From Elioraea tepidiphila DSM 17972 (lineage in GTDB: Bacteria; Pseudomonadota; Alphaproteobacteria; Acetobacterales; Acetobacteraceae): a stretch of DNA of 64,000 nt. Of the stretch, positions 17,394 to 25,750 are shown one piece after another. A program made the position numbers and the translations under genes. The DNA lies in assembly GCF_000378465.1 (NCBI RefSeq), contig NZ_KB899920.1, forward strand, positions 80,977 through 144,976. The letters are read 5' to 3'. Numbering within the stretch: position 1 is the first letter of the stretch; the number at the start of each line of letters is the position of its first letter. The notes beneath the pieces were generated by a model, which saw only the letters and a program-made list of their open reading frames with translations, was not told the origin of the DNA and ran no database searches.

Positions 17394-18265
17394 CAGCGCG
17401 TGCCCATCCGCAGGGGGTCGGCGGCGGCGCGGATCCGGTCGCCGGCCAACGCCAGCAGCAGCGTCAGCACCGACAGGGCGATCACCGGGGCCAGCACGGC
17501 GTGCGGCGCGCGCTCGACGAAGGGCAGCCCGGCGGCGATCATCCGCCCCCAGGTCGGCGTCTCGGGTGAGACGCCGAGGCCGAGGAAGGACAGCACACTT
17601 TCGGTGGTGACGGCGCGCGGCAGGATGATCGCCGCCTGGGTGATCAGCGCGCCGGCCACATTGGGCGCGATATGCCGGCGCAGGATCACGGCCGGATGGG
17701 TGCCCGAGGCCACCGCCGCCTCGACATAGGCGGCTGCGCGCTCGCGCAGCCAGGCTTGGCGCGCGACCACGGCGAAGGTCGGCGCGAAGGAGAGGCCGAT
17801 GGCGATGGTCACCGGCCCGACACCAGTGCCGAGTGCCACCATCAGCGCGAGCCCGAGCAGCACCGACGGCAGGGCGCGGATCAGGTCGATCACGCCGAAC
17901 ACCAGGCTCGCCGGCAGCGCGCCGGCGGCGAGCGCGGTGAGGCCGAGCGCGGCGCCCACCGCCAGCGCGAGCGCCGTCGCGCCGGAGGCGACCAGCACCG
18001 TGATCCGCGCCCCGGCGAGCAGCCGGGACAGCACGTCGCGGCCGAGATTGTCGGTGCCGAGCCAGGCGCCCGGCCGGGGCGAGACGTTGCGCGCCGCGAG
18101 GTCCTGCCAGAGCGGGTCCTGCGGCGCGATCAGCGGGCCGAGCAGCGCGAGCAGGGCCACCGCGCCGAGCAGCAGCAGCGGCACGCGCCAGGGCGAGACC
18201 GGCGCCGAGGCCGGTCCGTCGAGGCTGTCGGCGAGACGCCAGCCGGAAAGTGGCGCTTCGGGCAT
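17393..18265 (-). CDS. Peptide-type ABC transporter permease (DppC family)
   Basis: 290 residues. N-terminal cytoplasmic tail, then six helices; the DppC N-terminal domain ends with WLGTDNLGRDVLSRLLAGAR, the classic family signature, and LSFLGLGVSPETPTWG follows near residue 230. The EAA loop is visible (EAAVASGTHPAVILRRHIAP). It sits between the solute-binding protein gene (71-base gap) and the DppB-type permease (4-base overlap). Partner of the gene at 16497. Confidence 0.92.
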   Translation of the reverse strand: MPEAPLSGWRLADSLDGPASAPVSPWRVPLLLLGAVALLALLGPLIAPQDPLWQDLAARNVSPRPGAWLGTDNLGRDVLSRLLAGARITVLVASGATALALAVGAALGLTALAAGALPASLVFGVIDLIRALPSVLLGLALMVALGTGVGPVTIAIGLSFAPTFAVVARQAWLRERAAAYVEAAVASGTHPAVILRRHIAPNVAGALITQAAIILPRAVTTESVLSFLGLGVSPETPTWGRMIAAGLPFVERAPHAVLAPVIALSVLTLLLALAGDRIRAAADPLRMGTR

Positions 18266-18336
18266 CGTGAACCGCGTGCGCCCTCGTCCCTGCGCGCCCC
18301 TGCGCCGGAGCGGGCCAGGGCGAGGAGAGGCTCCGC

Positions 18337-19869
18337 TCAGCCGAGCTTCGCGAAGGCCACACCGCCATCGACGCGGTTGGCGCCCCAGGTGAAGCCGGGG
18401 CTCCACCCGGTCACTTCCCGGCGGTTGGCGATCGCCTCGGCGGCATGGCCGATCACGACGGTCCAGTACCGGTCCATCGCGTGCCGCCATGCGTCCAGAT
18501 AGAGCGCGCGCCGCCGGTCGAGATCGGTCGCGGCGACAGCCTGGCGGACCAGGGCATCGAAGGCCGGATCCTGCGGCCCACCCCAGAGTCCGACATTCGG
18601 CCCGTCCGACAGCATGCGGATGTAGCGCAGGAAGATGTCGGCCCTCGGCCCGGACGCGAAGGGCGCGAGATCCCAGTCATAGGCGTTCAGCCGCCGCTGC
18701 GCGCCGAGGTCGTCGAGGGCGACATGCTCCACCTGGAAGCCCAGGCCCCGCATCGCCTGGGCCGCCGCCTGGGCGTATTCGGTCTGCCAGGAGACGATCC
18801 GCAGCGCCGTGCGCGCCGGCTCTACGCCCTCCTCGCGCAGCAGCGCGCGGGCGCGGTCGAGATCGGGCGTGGCGTGGCGGTCGGCCTTGTGCAGCGCCTC
18901 GTCCCAGTAGAACTGGCCGGGGGCGGCCATCTGGTTCGTCACCACACCCGCATCGCCCGCGATCAGCCGCATCAGCCCGGGCTTGTCCATGGCGCAGGCG
19001 ATCGCCTCGCGCACCTTGACGCGGTCGAAGGGCGGGCGCGGGCGGCGGTTGTTGAAGGACCAGAAATACCAGGTCGTGTCCTTCATGAACTGGACCTGGA
19101 TGTTCGGGTCGGCCTGCAGCTCGGGCAGGGCGGCGAAGCGGGCGCGCGCGATGTGCAGATCGCCGGCGCGCAGCGCGAGCGACGGGTCGTCCATGTCGCG
19201 CAGCACGAACTCCACCGCCTCGGCGCGCGGCAGGCCGGCCTGCCAGTAGCCGTCATGCGCCTCGCCGCGGAACAGCTCGTTCGGCACCCAGCGGGTGAAC
19301 CTGAACGGACCCGTGCCGATGGGCTGGCGGATCGTGCCGGCCCAGCCGTCGCTCTCCGGCGCGAGGATCCAGAGCTCGGACAGCAGATTGAGCAGTGGAC
19401 CATAGGGCTCGCTCATCTCCATGACGAAGGTGCGCGGATCGGGCGCCTCCAGCTTCGTCACGAGCTTCATCGGCGCCGAGAGCCAGCCGCGACCGATGCG
19501 GTCGCGCACACGCTCGGCATTCGCCTTCACGTCCTCGGCGGTCATCACGCGGCCGTTATGGAAGCGCACGCCCTCGCGGATGCGGAAGACGTAGCGCCTG
19601 CCCCCGTCCTCGACCTGCCAGGACTCGGCGAGATACGGGATCGCGCGGCCGTCATCGGCGATGCTGGTCAGGCCCTCGACATAGACCTGCTGCACCGCGA
19701 TCGAGCCGGTGTGGCGATGCGGATCGGCGGTGTCGAGGCCGAGCAGCGCGATCTTCAGCGTCCCGACCCGCTCGGCGGCGCGCGCGGCCCGGCCGGGCAG
19801 GTGGTCGAGCAGGCCGGCGGCGGCAAGCGCGGATGCGCCGGCGAACAGACTGCGTCGCGAGGTCGTCAT
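18337..19869 (-). CDS. Extracellular solute-binding protein family 5 (peptide type), Tat-like signal
   Basis: 510 residues. The N terminus SRRSLFAGASALAAAGLL has twin arginines and a short hydrophobic core, so Tat export is likely. The SBP family-5 signature is present near residue 100 (FRIREGVRFHNGRVMTAEDV). It delivers a peptide or similar ligand to the permeases encoded downstream (16497-18265). No ATPase gene is in this unit, so the transporter must borrow one, perhaps the fused ATPase at 45317. A GGGAGAG site precedes the ATG. Confidence 0.9.
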   Translation of the reverse strand: MTTSRRSLFAGASALAAAGLLDHLPGRAARAAERVGTLKIALLGLDTADPHRHTGSIAVQQVYVEGLTSIADDGRAIPYLAESWQVEDGGRRYVFRIREGVRFHNGRVMTAEDVKANAERVRDRIGRGWLSAPMKLVTKLEAPDPRTFVMEMSEPYGPLLNLLSELWILAPESDGWAGTIRQPIGTGPFRFTRWVPNELFRGEAHDGYWQAGLPRAEAVEFVLRDMDDPSLALRAGDLHIARARFAALPELQADPNIQVQFMKDTTWYFWSFNNRRPRPPFDRVKVREAIACAMDKPGLMRLIAGDAGVVTNQMAAPGQFYWDEALHKADRHATPDLDRARALLREEGVEPARTALRIVSWQTEYAQAAAQAMRGLGFQVEHVALDDLGAQRRLNAYDWDLAPFASGPRADIFLRYIRMLSDGPNVGLWGGPQDPAFDALVRQAVAATDLDRRRALYLDAWRHAMDRYWTVVIGHAAEAIANRREVTGWSPGFTWGANRVDGGVAFAKLG

Positions 19870-19992
19870 GGCGGCTCTCCCGGTGGGTGGCGGGAGGGAC
19901 GCTAGCGGCGGTCGCGCGGTTCGAACGCGAAGTTTCGATGAAGCTGCGGCCGGCGGACGGATGGACCGGTCGCGTTGTCCGGTCGGGTACGC

Positions 19993-21087
19993 TCAGACGT
20001 TGAAGCGGAACAGCATCACGTCGCCGTCGCGCACCACGTAGTCCTTGCCCTCGACGCGCATCTTCCCCGCTTCCTTGGCGGCCACCTCGCCGCCGCAGGC
20101 GACGAAGTCGTCATACGCGATCGTCTCGGCGGCGATGAAGCCGCGCTCGAAGTCGCCGTGGATCACGCCGGCGGCCTGCGGCGCACGGGTGCCCTGCACG
20201 ATCGTCCAGGCGCGCGCCTCCTTCGGCCCGACCGTGAAGAAGGTGATCAGGCCGAGGAGCGCGTAGCCGGCCCGGATCACCCGGTCGAGCCCGCTGTCCG
20301 CGAGCCCGAGGCTCTCCAGGAACGGCCCCTTCTCCTCGGGCGGAAGCTGCGCGATCTCGGCCTCGATCGCGGCCGAGACCACCACCGCCGCCGCGCCCTT
20401 GGCCTTGGCCATCGCCTCGACACGCGCGCTCCAGGCATTGCCGGTGGCCGCCGCGCTCTCCTCGACGTTGCAGACATAGAGCACGGGCTTGGTGGTCATG
20501 AGATTGAGCGCGCGCGCGGCCGTCTCCTGGCCGGGCGGGATGGCGCTGCGCGCCGGCTCGCCGCGTTGCAGGGCGGGGATCAGCGTTTCGATCAGGGCGA
20601 GCTGCGCGGCCGCGTCCTTGTCGCCGCCGCGGGCGCGCTTGGTGAGCGCGGTGATCCGCTTCTCCAGGCTTTCGAGGTCGGCGAGCATGAGCTCGGTCTC
20701 GACCGTCTCGGCGTCGCGCAGCGGGTCGATCGCGCCGTCCACGTGCGCGATGTCGGGGTCCTCGAAGCAGCGCAGCACGTGGATGATCGCGTCCACCTCG
20801 CGGATATTGGCGAGGAACTGGTTGCCGAGCCCCTCGCCCTTGGAGGCGCCGCGGACGAGCCCGGCGATGTCCACGAATTCCAGGCTGGTCGGGATGATCT
20901 TCGCCGACTTGCCGATGCGCGCGAGGGTGTCGAGCCGCGGATCGGGGACGGCGACGCGGCCCACGTTCGGCTCGATCGTGCAGAACGGGTAGTTCGCGGC
21001 CTGGGCGGCCGCGGTCTGGGTCAGCGCGTTGAACAGGGTGGACTTGCCGACGTTCGGCAGGCCGACAATGCCGCAGTTGAAGCCCAT
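19993..21087 (-). CDS. ychF: Ribosome-binding ATPase YchF (OLA1 family)
   Basis: 364 residues, the normal size. YchF is an Obg-family P-loop protein that prefers ATP, binds ribosomes and affects stress responses. P-loop GLPNVGKSTLFNALT at residues 8-22, DIAGLV near 70, the NVEES recognition motif near 205, and the C-terminal TGS-like domain with FTVGPKEARAWTI. The ATG at 21085-21087 gives the standard start MGFNCGIVG; a TTG one codon before is not needed. Upstream of it is a run of three strong hairpins. Confidence 0.95.
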   Translation of the reverse strand: MGFNCGIVGLPNVGKSTLFNALTQTAAAQAANYPFCTIEPNVGRVAVPDPRLDTLARIGKSAKIIPTSLEFVDIAGLVRGASKGEGLGNQFLANIREVDAIIHVLRCFEDPDIAHVDGAIDPLRDAETVETELMLADLESLEKRITALTKRARGGDKDAAAQLALIETLIPALQRGEPARSAIPPGQETAARALNLMTTKPVLYVCNVEESAAATGNAWSARVEAMAKAKGAAAVVVSAAIEAEIAQLPPEEKGPFLESLGLADSGLDRVIRAGYALLGLITFFTVGPKEARAWTIVQGTRAPQAAGVIHGDFERGFIAAETIAYDDFVACGGEVAAKEAGKMRVEGKDYVVRDGDVMLFRFNV

Positions 21088-21108
21088 CAAGCTCTCCAGA
21101 GAACCAGG

Positions 21109-21130
21109 CGGGGGGCCGCAAGGCCCCCCG
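21109..21130. terminator. GC-rich hairpin with GCAA loop, 3' of the rplY-pth unit
   Basis: Perfect 9-base arms around a GCAA loop (TTGC on the minus strand). It lies between the pth stop and the ychF start on the minus strand. No T-run follows. Its 12-base core GGCCGCAAGGCC is shared with the hairpin at 23367-23394. Confidence 0.5.
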
Positions 21131-21150
21131 CGCCCCCCTGGCGGGCGCCC

Positions 21151-21188
21151 CTCCCGTTGGTCGGGGCGCGGGCCGCGACCAACGGGAG
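21151..21188. repeat. Long inverted repeat between pth and ychF
   Basis: CTCCCGTTGGTCG and CGACCAACGGGAG, perfect 13-base arms with a 12-base spacer. It sits directly downstream of the pth stop and next to the hairpin at 21109-21130. May be a terminator, an RNA-processing site or part of a dispersed palindromic element; one copy only is seen in this window. Confidence 0.55.
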
Positions 21189-21196
21189 CGGCCCCC

Positions 21197-21814
21197 TCAT
21201 GCAGGGGGGTCCGGGGGGACCAGCGTGGTCCCCCCGGCCACCTTGTTCATGAACTGATCCTGCCGGCCCTCCGCCAGGAACGGCGCCGCCTCCGCGATCC
21301 GATCCAGCAGCGTCTCGACCCACTCGCGGTCCGACTTCGCGAAATCGCCGAGCACATGCCCGGTCACCCGCTCCTTGTCGCCCGGATGGCCGATCCCCAG
21401 CCGCACGCGCCAGAAATCCGGGCCGCCGCAGTGCTGCGTGATGCTGCGCAGCCCGTTGTGCCCGGCATTCCCGCCGCCCTTCTTCACCCGCACCTTGCCG
21501 GCCGCGAGATCGAGCTCGTCGTGGAACACCGTCACCGCGTCGAGCGGCACCCGGAAGAACGCCATCGCCGCCTGCACGCTCTCGCCCGACAGGTTCATGT
21601 AGGTCTGCGGCTTGAGCGCCAGCACCTTCCGCCCCGCGACCGTCCCGTCGGCCACGACACCGCGGAACCGATTGCGCCACGGCGCGAAGCCGTGCCGCGC
21701 CGCGATCGCGTCCACCGCCATGAAACCGATGTTGTGACGGTTGCGCGCGTACTCCGGGCCGGGATTGCCCAGCCCGACCCAGAGCAGCAGGCTCGAGGAT
21801 GGACGCGCGTGCAT
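21197..21814 (-). CDS. pth: Peptidyl-tRNA hydrolase
   Basis: 205 residues. Releases tRNA from peptidyl-tRNAs that drop off the ribosome. Family marks: [18 protein letters not shown] (with the catalytic His and Asn), DELDL with the Asp, and [13 protein letters not shown]. The C-terminal end [15 protein letters not shown] is encoded across a perfect inverted repeat (21211-21237), which is odd for coding DNA and may mean that the hairpin insertion extended the reading frame. Follows rplY on the same strand, a common pairing (rplY-pth-ychF). Confidence 0.95.
   Translation of the reverse strand: MHARPSSSLLLWVGLGNPGPEYARNRHNIGFMAVDAIAARHGFAPWRNRFRGVVADGTVAGRKVLALKPQTYMNLSGESVQAAMAFFRVPLDAVTVFHDELDLAAGKVRVKKGGGNAGHNGLRSITQHCGGPDFWRVRLGIGHPGDKERVTGHVLGDFAKSDREWVETLLDRIAEAAPFLAEGRQDQFMNKVAGGTTLVPPDPPA
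21211..21237. repeat. Perfect inverted repeat inside the 3' end of pth
   Basis: CCGGGGGGACCA and TGGTCCCCCCGG, 12-base perfect arms with a 3-base loop, inside the last 15 codons of pth. Together with 21109-21130 and 21151-21188 it forms a cluster of three hairpins in 130 bases. Confidence 0.6.
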
Positions 21815-21850
21815 TCGGCCGCCCCACCAACCCCGAATGCACGCGCCGGA

Positions 21851-22501
21851 CTATTTCTTCTGGGCTGCGGGCGCCGCGGCGGCAGCGGGGGCGGCCGCGG
21901 CGGCGGCCTCGGCCCCGACCGGCGCCTCGGTCATCTTGGTCGGCGGCGCGATCGAGGCGATCGTGAAATCGCGGTCCGCGATCACAGGGCGCACGCCCGC
22001 CGGCGCCTTCACCGCGCTCCAGTGAATCGAGGTGCCGATGGTCAGCCCGGTCAGATCGACCTCGAACCGCTCCGGCACGTCATCGACCGAGCAATAGACC
22101 TCGATCTCGTGGCGGATCACGTTCAGCACGCCACCCTGCTTCAGCCCGGGCGACAGCCCCTCGTTCAGGAACGCGACCTCCACCGCCACGCGGATCTCCT
22201 GACCCGGCGCGAGACGCTGGAAATCGACATGTTCCGGACGGTCGGTGACGGGGTGGAACTGCACGTCGCGCAGCAGTGCCCGCTCGGTCGCCTCGCCCAC
22301 CTTCACGTCGTAGAAGCGCGAGCGCCAGCCGTGCCGGTGCAGCTCCCGCATGATGACGCGCGGATCCACCGCGATCAGCCTGGGATCCTGCTTCGCGCCG
22401 TAGATGACGCCGGGCACCTTGCCCTCTCGCCGGGTCGCGCGTGCCGCCCCCTTGCCGGCCCGCCCGCGCGCCTCGGCCTCGATCGTGACGACCTCGACCA
22501 T
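21851..22501 (-). CDS. rplY: 50S ribosomal protein L25 (general stress protein Ctc type)
   Basis: 216 residues, the long TL5/CTC form: an L25 domain that binds 5S rRNA (about 1-95, with GVIYGAK and ELHRHGWRSRFYDV) plus a C-terminal beta domain, and an Ala-rich tail ending AAQKK. Start at the ATG 22499-22501 with CAGGAGCG before it; an open frame upstream adds nine residues without support. First gene of the rplY-pth-ychF run. Confidence 0.95.
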   Translation of the reverse strand: MVEVVTIEAEARGRAGKGAARATRREGKVPGVIYGAKQDPRLIAVDPRVIMRELHRHGWRSRFYDVKVGEATERALLRDVQFHPVTDRPEHVDFQRLAPGQEIRVAVEVAFLNEGLSPGLKQGGVLNVIRHEIEVYCSVDDVPERFEVDLTGLTIGTSIHWSAVKAPAGVRPVIADRDFTIASIAPPTKMTEAPVGAEAAAAAAPAAAAAPAAQKK

Positions 22502-22600
22502 CGCTCGCTCCTGTCGGTCCAATGACAAGCGCGGGCCTCCAGGGGTGCCCGCGCCGATAGCGTCCGCGGCGGACCGCCTCGCCCGCCGCGCGGGCGCCTT

Positions 22601-23200
22601 CTACGCCGGGGGCGCGGCCTCGGCAAGCGCCGTCAGCCGCCAGGCCGACCCGCCATCCGCGGGGGGCTCGACATACAGCGGCATGGCGTTGGGGGTCCGC
22701 ACATTGATCTCGAGCCCGAGCGCCCCGCGGACCGCCCGCCACAGCGCGCCGTGCGCCACCACCAGCACCGCCGGCGGCCGGTCGAGCGCCCGGTTCATCC
22801 CGGCCACCGCCCGCGCCCGGAGCGCGGCGAAGGGCTCGCCCCCCTCGGGCGTGAAGCGCCCCTCGACCCAGTCGGCGAACCACGCGCCCATGGGCTGGCC
22901 CTCGTTCACCCCGAACGCGGCTTCGCGCAGGTCGTCATCGGCCGCCATGTCCAGCCCCAGCGCCTCGGCGACGATCGCCGCGGTGTCGCGCGCCCGGCCC
23001 AGCGGGGAATGCACGATCGAGACGATCCCGCGCCCCTTCAGCAGCTCGGCGGCTGCACGGGCCTGGGCGATGCCGCGCGCGTTCAGCGGCACGTCCACGT
23101 TGCCCTGGCTGAGGAACCGCGCGTTCCAGTCGGTCTCGCCGTGGCGGAGGAACCAGAACGCGACCGGCGTGAGCGCGCCCTCGGCAACGATCGTGCTCAT
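22601..23200 (-). CDS. Histidine phosphatase family protein
   Basis: 199 residues of the phosphoglycerate mutase-like superfamily. The phosphohistidine motif LRHGETDWN lies near residues 19-27, then GNVDVPLNARG, HSPLGRARDTA, the acidic EAAFGVNEGQ and the second histidine motif VVAHGAL near 157. It could be a phosphoglycerate mutase-like or alpha-ribazole phosphatase-like enzyme; the substrate is not clear. ATG at 23198-23200 chosen; the open frame runs further upstream through a non-coding stretch. Confidence 0.88.
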   Translation of the reverse strand: MSTIVAEGALTPVAFWFLRHGETDWNARFLSQGNVDVPLNARGIAQARAAAELLKGRGIVSIVHSPLGRARDTAAIVAEALGLDMAADDDLREAAFGVNEGQPMGAWFADWVEGRFTPEGGEPFAALRARAVAGMNRALDRPPAVLVVAHGALWRAVRGALGLEINVRTPNAMPLYVEPPADGGSAWRLTALAEAAPPA

Positions 23201-23366
23201 CGTCCGGCACCCTGGCCGCACGGCCCTGTGACACCCATCCATGCCTCCATGTTCGCCGCGCACCATGGCGCGGCTCGACGCAACCGCCAACACCCTTCCG
23301 GTCGGTGGATCGACGATGGCCACGGCCCTCCGCGAACGCGGGGCGACTGTCGCCTGACACAAGCGC

Positions 23367-23394
23367 GGGGGAAGGGCCGCAAGGCCCTTCCCCC
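23367..23394. terminator. 12-bp hairpin with GCAA loop, 3' of the ada-eamA-moaD-like unit
   Basis: GGGGGAAGGGCC and GGCCCTTCCCCC, perfect arms, GCAA loop. It is 27 bases after the MoaD-like stop on the minus strand, in the 220-base gap before the histidine phosphatase gene. No T-run. Shares its core with 21109-21130. Nothing else is seen in the gap. Confidence 0.55.
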
Positions 23395-23420
23395 GAACCC
23401 CCATCCCATGACCCCGCAGT

Positions 23421-23693
23421 TCAGCCGCCGCTGATCGCCGTCAGGATCACGACATCGGCGCCCGCGCGCAGGGGCGTCTCCAAGCCAGCACGCTCGCCGT
23501 CCACGAACACGTTGATGTGGCGGCGGATGGCGGGACGCGAGTCACAGAGCCGGTCGCGCATCCCGGGCCAGCGCGCCTCCAGCGCATCCATCGCCTCGGC
23601 GACCGTCCCCGCGCCGACCTCCACCCGCGGCAGCGCGCCCGGAAACAACGCGAGCAACGCCCCTGGCAAGGTCACCGATACCTGCGCCGACAT
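23421..23693 (-). CDS. MoaD/ThiS-family sulfur-carrier-like protein
   Basis: 90 residues, ubiquitin-like pattern with a C-terminal SGG. Contains HINVFVDGERAG, which is closer to the MoaD-like/CysO-like group than to the MoaD at 3721. A terminal Gly-Gly suggests activation by an E1-like adenylyltransferase and a thiocarboxylate, but no activating enzyme gene is nearby. Directly follows the EamA transporter gene on the same strand. The sulfur acceptor is unknown. Confidence 0.85.
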   Translation of the reverse strand: MSAQVSVTLPGALLALFPGALPRVEVGAGTVAEAMDALEARWPGMRDRLCDSRPAIRRHINVFVDGERAGLETPLRAGADVVILTAISGG

Positions 23694-24560
23694 TCACCGC
23701 CTCCATCCCAACGCCAGCACGTTCCCCGCCGCCACCAGCGCGACACCCGCGACCGCCGGCAAGGTCCAGACATACCCCTCCACGACGGACGAGATGCCCA
23801 AGGCGATCACCGGCACCAGCACCAGCACGAACGCCGCCCGGTCCGGCCCGATCCGCGCCTGCAGGGTGAAATAGCACCAGAACGAGACGATCGAGAGCCC
23901 GAGCACCTGGTACGCGAGCGCGCCGATCCAGCCGGGGTCGCGCGGGAACGGCATCCCCACCCCCTGCACGAAACACGCGCCCACGGCGAGCGGGATCGCG
24001 AACACCAGCCCATCCGCGATCAGCGGAAAGGTCGGCAGACCCGCGCGCGCATTGCGCACCGCCACCATGTTCCCGGCTGCCACGATCACGCTGCCGACCG
24101 CGCCCAGCACCACGCCGAGCCACGCCCCGGCGCGCCCGAGCGTGTCCCATTCCGGCAGGAACACGAGCGCGAGCCCGGAGGCCGCGATCGGCGCGCCCAC
24201 CAGCACCCCCCGCCGGAACCCGACACCGTAGAACAGCCTCAGCCCCACCGCGTTCAGCGGAATGACCGACGCCATCACCAGCGCGACGAGACCCGAGGCG
24301 ACGTGCCGCACCGCCTCGTACAGCACCAGGTTGTTGGCCGAGAACAGCGCCAGCCCCTGCAAGGCGACGAAGGGCAGATCGCGCGCCCGCGTGCCGGGAT
24401 GCCGCCCGGTCGCGCGCAGCACCGCCTGAAGGATCACCGCCGCCGCGATCACGCGCCAGGCCACCGCCGGGGACGCCGGCGCGACATCCACCTGCAGGCG
24501 CGTGGCCACCCATCCGGCCGCCCACATCGCCGCGGTCGCGAGGAACAGCCCGACGTTCAA
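23694..24560 (-). CDS. EamA/DMT-superfamily transporter, TTG start
   Basis: 288 residues with ten predicted membrane helices in two EamA repeats. Members export metabolites or amino acids; this one is not assigned. The best start is TTG at 24558-24560, which overlaps the ada stop (TTGA), so translation is probably coupled; an ATG 11 codons in would remove part of the first helix. It ends at the base next to the start of the MoaD-like gene. Confidence 0.88.
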   Translation of the reverse strand: MNVGLFLATAAMWAAGWVATRLQVDVAPASPAVAWRVIAAAVILQAVLRATGRHPGTRARDLPFVALQGLALFSANNLVLYEAVRHVASGLVALVMASVIPLNAVGLRLFYGVGFRRGVLVGAPIAASGLALVFLPEWDTLGRAGAWLGVVLGAVGSVIVAAGNMVAVRNARAGLPTFPLIADGLVFAIPLAVGACFVQGVGMPFPRDPGWIGALAYQVLGLSIVSFWCYFTLQARIGPDRAAFVLVLVPVIALGISSVVEGYVWTLPAVAGVALVAAGNVLALGWRR

Positions 24561-25627
24561 TCGCCCCCGCCGGCCTCGGCCTCAAGCAGCGCCCGCTTGC
24601 GCGGCAGGCCCCAGCGATAGCCGTGCAGCCCCCCGTCCTTGCCGACCACCCGGTGGCACGGCACCGCGAGCGAGACCGGGTTGCGCGCGCAGGCCGTCGC
24701 CACCGCACGGACCGCATCGGGCCGGCCGAGCGCCGCCGCGACCTCGCTGTAGGTGCGCGTCTCGCCCGGCGGGATGCGCCGCAGCGCGTCCCACACGCGC
24801 TTCTGGAACGCGGTGCCCTGGAGGTCGAGCGGCAGCGCGAGCCCCGCGCGCGGCCGGTCGATGAACGCCAGCACGGCGGCGAGATGCGCCGCCAGCGCCG
24901 CGTCGTCCGTCACGATCGTCGCGTTGGGGAAACGTCGGCGCAGGTCGGCGAGCAGCGCCTCGCGCGGCTCGGCGAAGCCGAGGAAGCACACCCCGCGCGC
25001 GGTCGCGCCGACCAGCAGCGGGCCGAACGGGCTCTCGGCGAAGGCGGCGGTGATGGTCTCGCCCGCGCCGCCCCGTCGCGCGCGGCCAGGGGTGATCCCG
25101 CCCGCGGCCGCATAGGCGCCGCGCAGGCTGCCATAGCCGGCGGCGAAGGCCGCCTCGGCGACTCCTGCCCCCTCGGCCACCGCCTCGGCGAGCCGCCGCG
25201 CGCGGACGGCCTCGGCATAGGCCCGCGGCGTGAGCCCGGTCTGCGCCTTGAACAGCCGCAGGAAGTGGAACGGCGAGTAGCCGGCGCGAGTGGCGAGCGC
25301 CTCCAGTGTCGGCGGCGCCTCGGCCGCCTCGATGGCGGCGACCGCGTCGCGGACAACGGCGGCCCCGGTGAGATCGGCGGCCTCCGCCTTGGGCCGGCAG
25401 CGCAGGCAGGCGCGGAACCCGGCGGCCTCGGCCGCGCGCCAGTCCTCGAAGCGGCGGATGTTGGCGCGCCCCGGCAGCCGCGCCGGGCAGCCGGGCGCGC
25501 AATAGATCGCGGTGGTGACGACGCCGATCACGAACCGTCCGCGCGCGGACGGGTCGCGGGTCGCGACGGCCTGCCACGCGAGATCGTCGAGCGGCGTTCC
25601 GGTGCGCGTGAGCGCGGCGCGGGGCAT
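24557..25627 (-). CDS. ada: Ada-type DNA repair protein and transcriptional regulator
   Basis: 356 residues. Domains: Ada zinc/methyl-phosphotriester domain (about 1-80, with YCAPGCPAR and FRACLRCRP giving the four Cys), AraC-type helix-turn-helix (about 105-165) and a C-terminal O6-methylguanine methyltransferase with GTAFQKRVWDALR and the active PCHRV near 325. The protein removes methyl groups from DNA onto Cys and, once methylated, can activate its own gene. Start at ATG 25625-25627 with GAGGAGGATC before it. First gene of an operon with the EamA transporter and MoaD-like protein. Confidence 0.95.
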   Translation of the reverse strand: MPRAALTRTGTPLDDLAWQAVATRDPSARGRFVIGVVTTAIYCAPGCPARLPGRANIRRFEDWRAAEAAGFRACLRCRPKAEAADLTGAAVVRDAVAAIEAAEAPPTLEALATRAGYSPFHFLRLFKAQTGLTPRAYAEAVRARRLAEAVAEGAGVAEAAFAAGYGSLRGAYAAAGGITPGRARRGGAGETITAAFAESPFGPLLVGATARGVCFLGFAEPREALLADLRRRFPNATIVTDDAALAAHLAAVLAFIDRPRAGLALPLDLQGTAFQKRVWDALRRIPPGETRTYSEVAAALGRPDAVRAVATACARNPVSLAVPCHRVVGKDGGLHGYRWGLPRKRALLEAEAGGGD

Positions 25628-25750
25628 GGGGCGATCCTCCTCTCTGGGGTGGCCGCTGACTAGCCCCCGGGCCGGGAAGGACGCGCGCCCGGGCTTGCGG
25701 TCGAAGCGTCGGCCGTTCCGCGCCGGGCCGGATCGGCGCAGGATGCGGCC

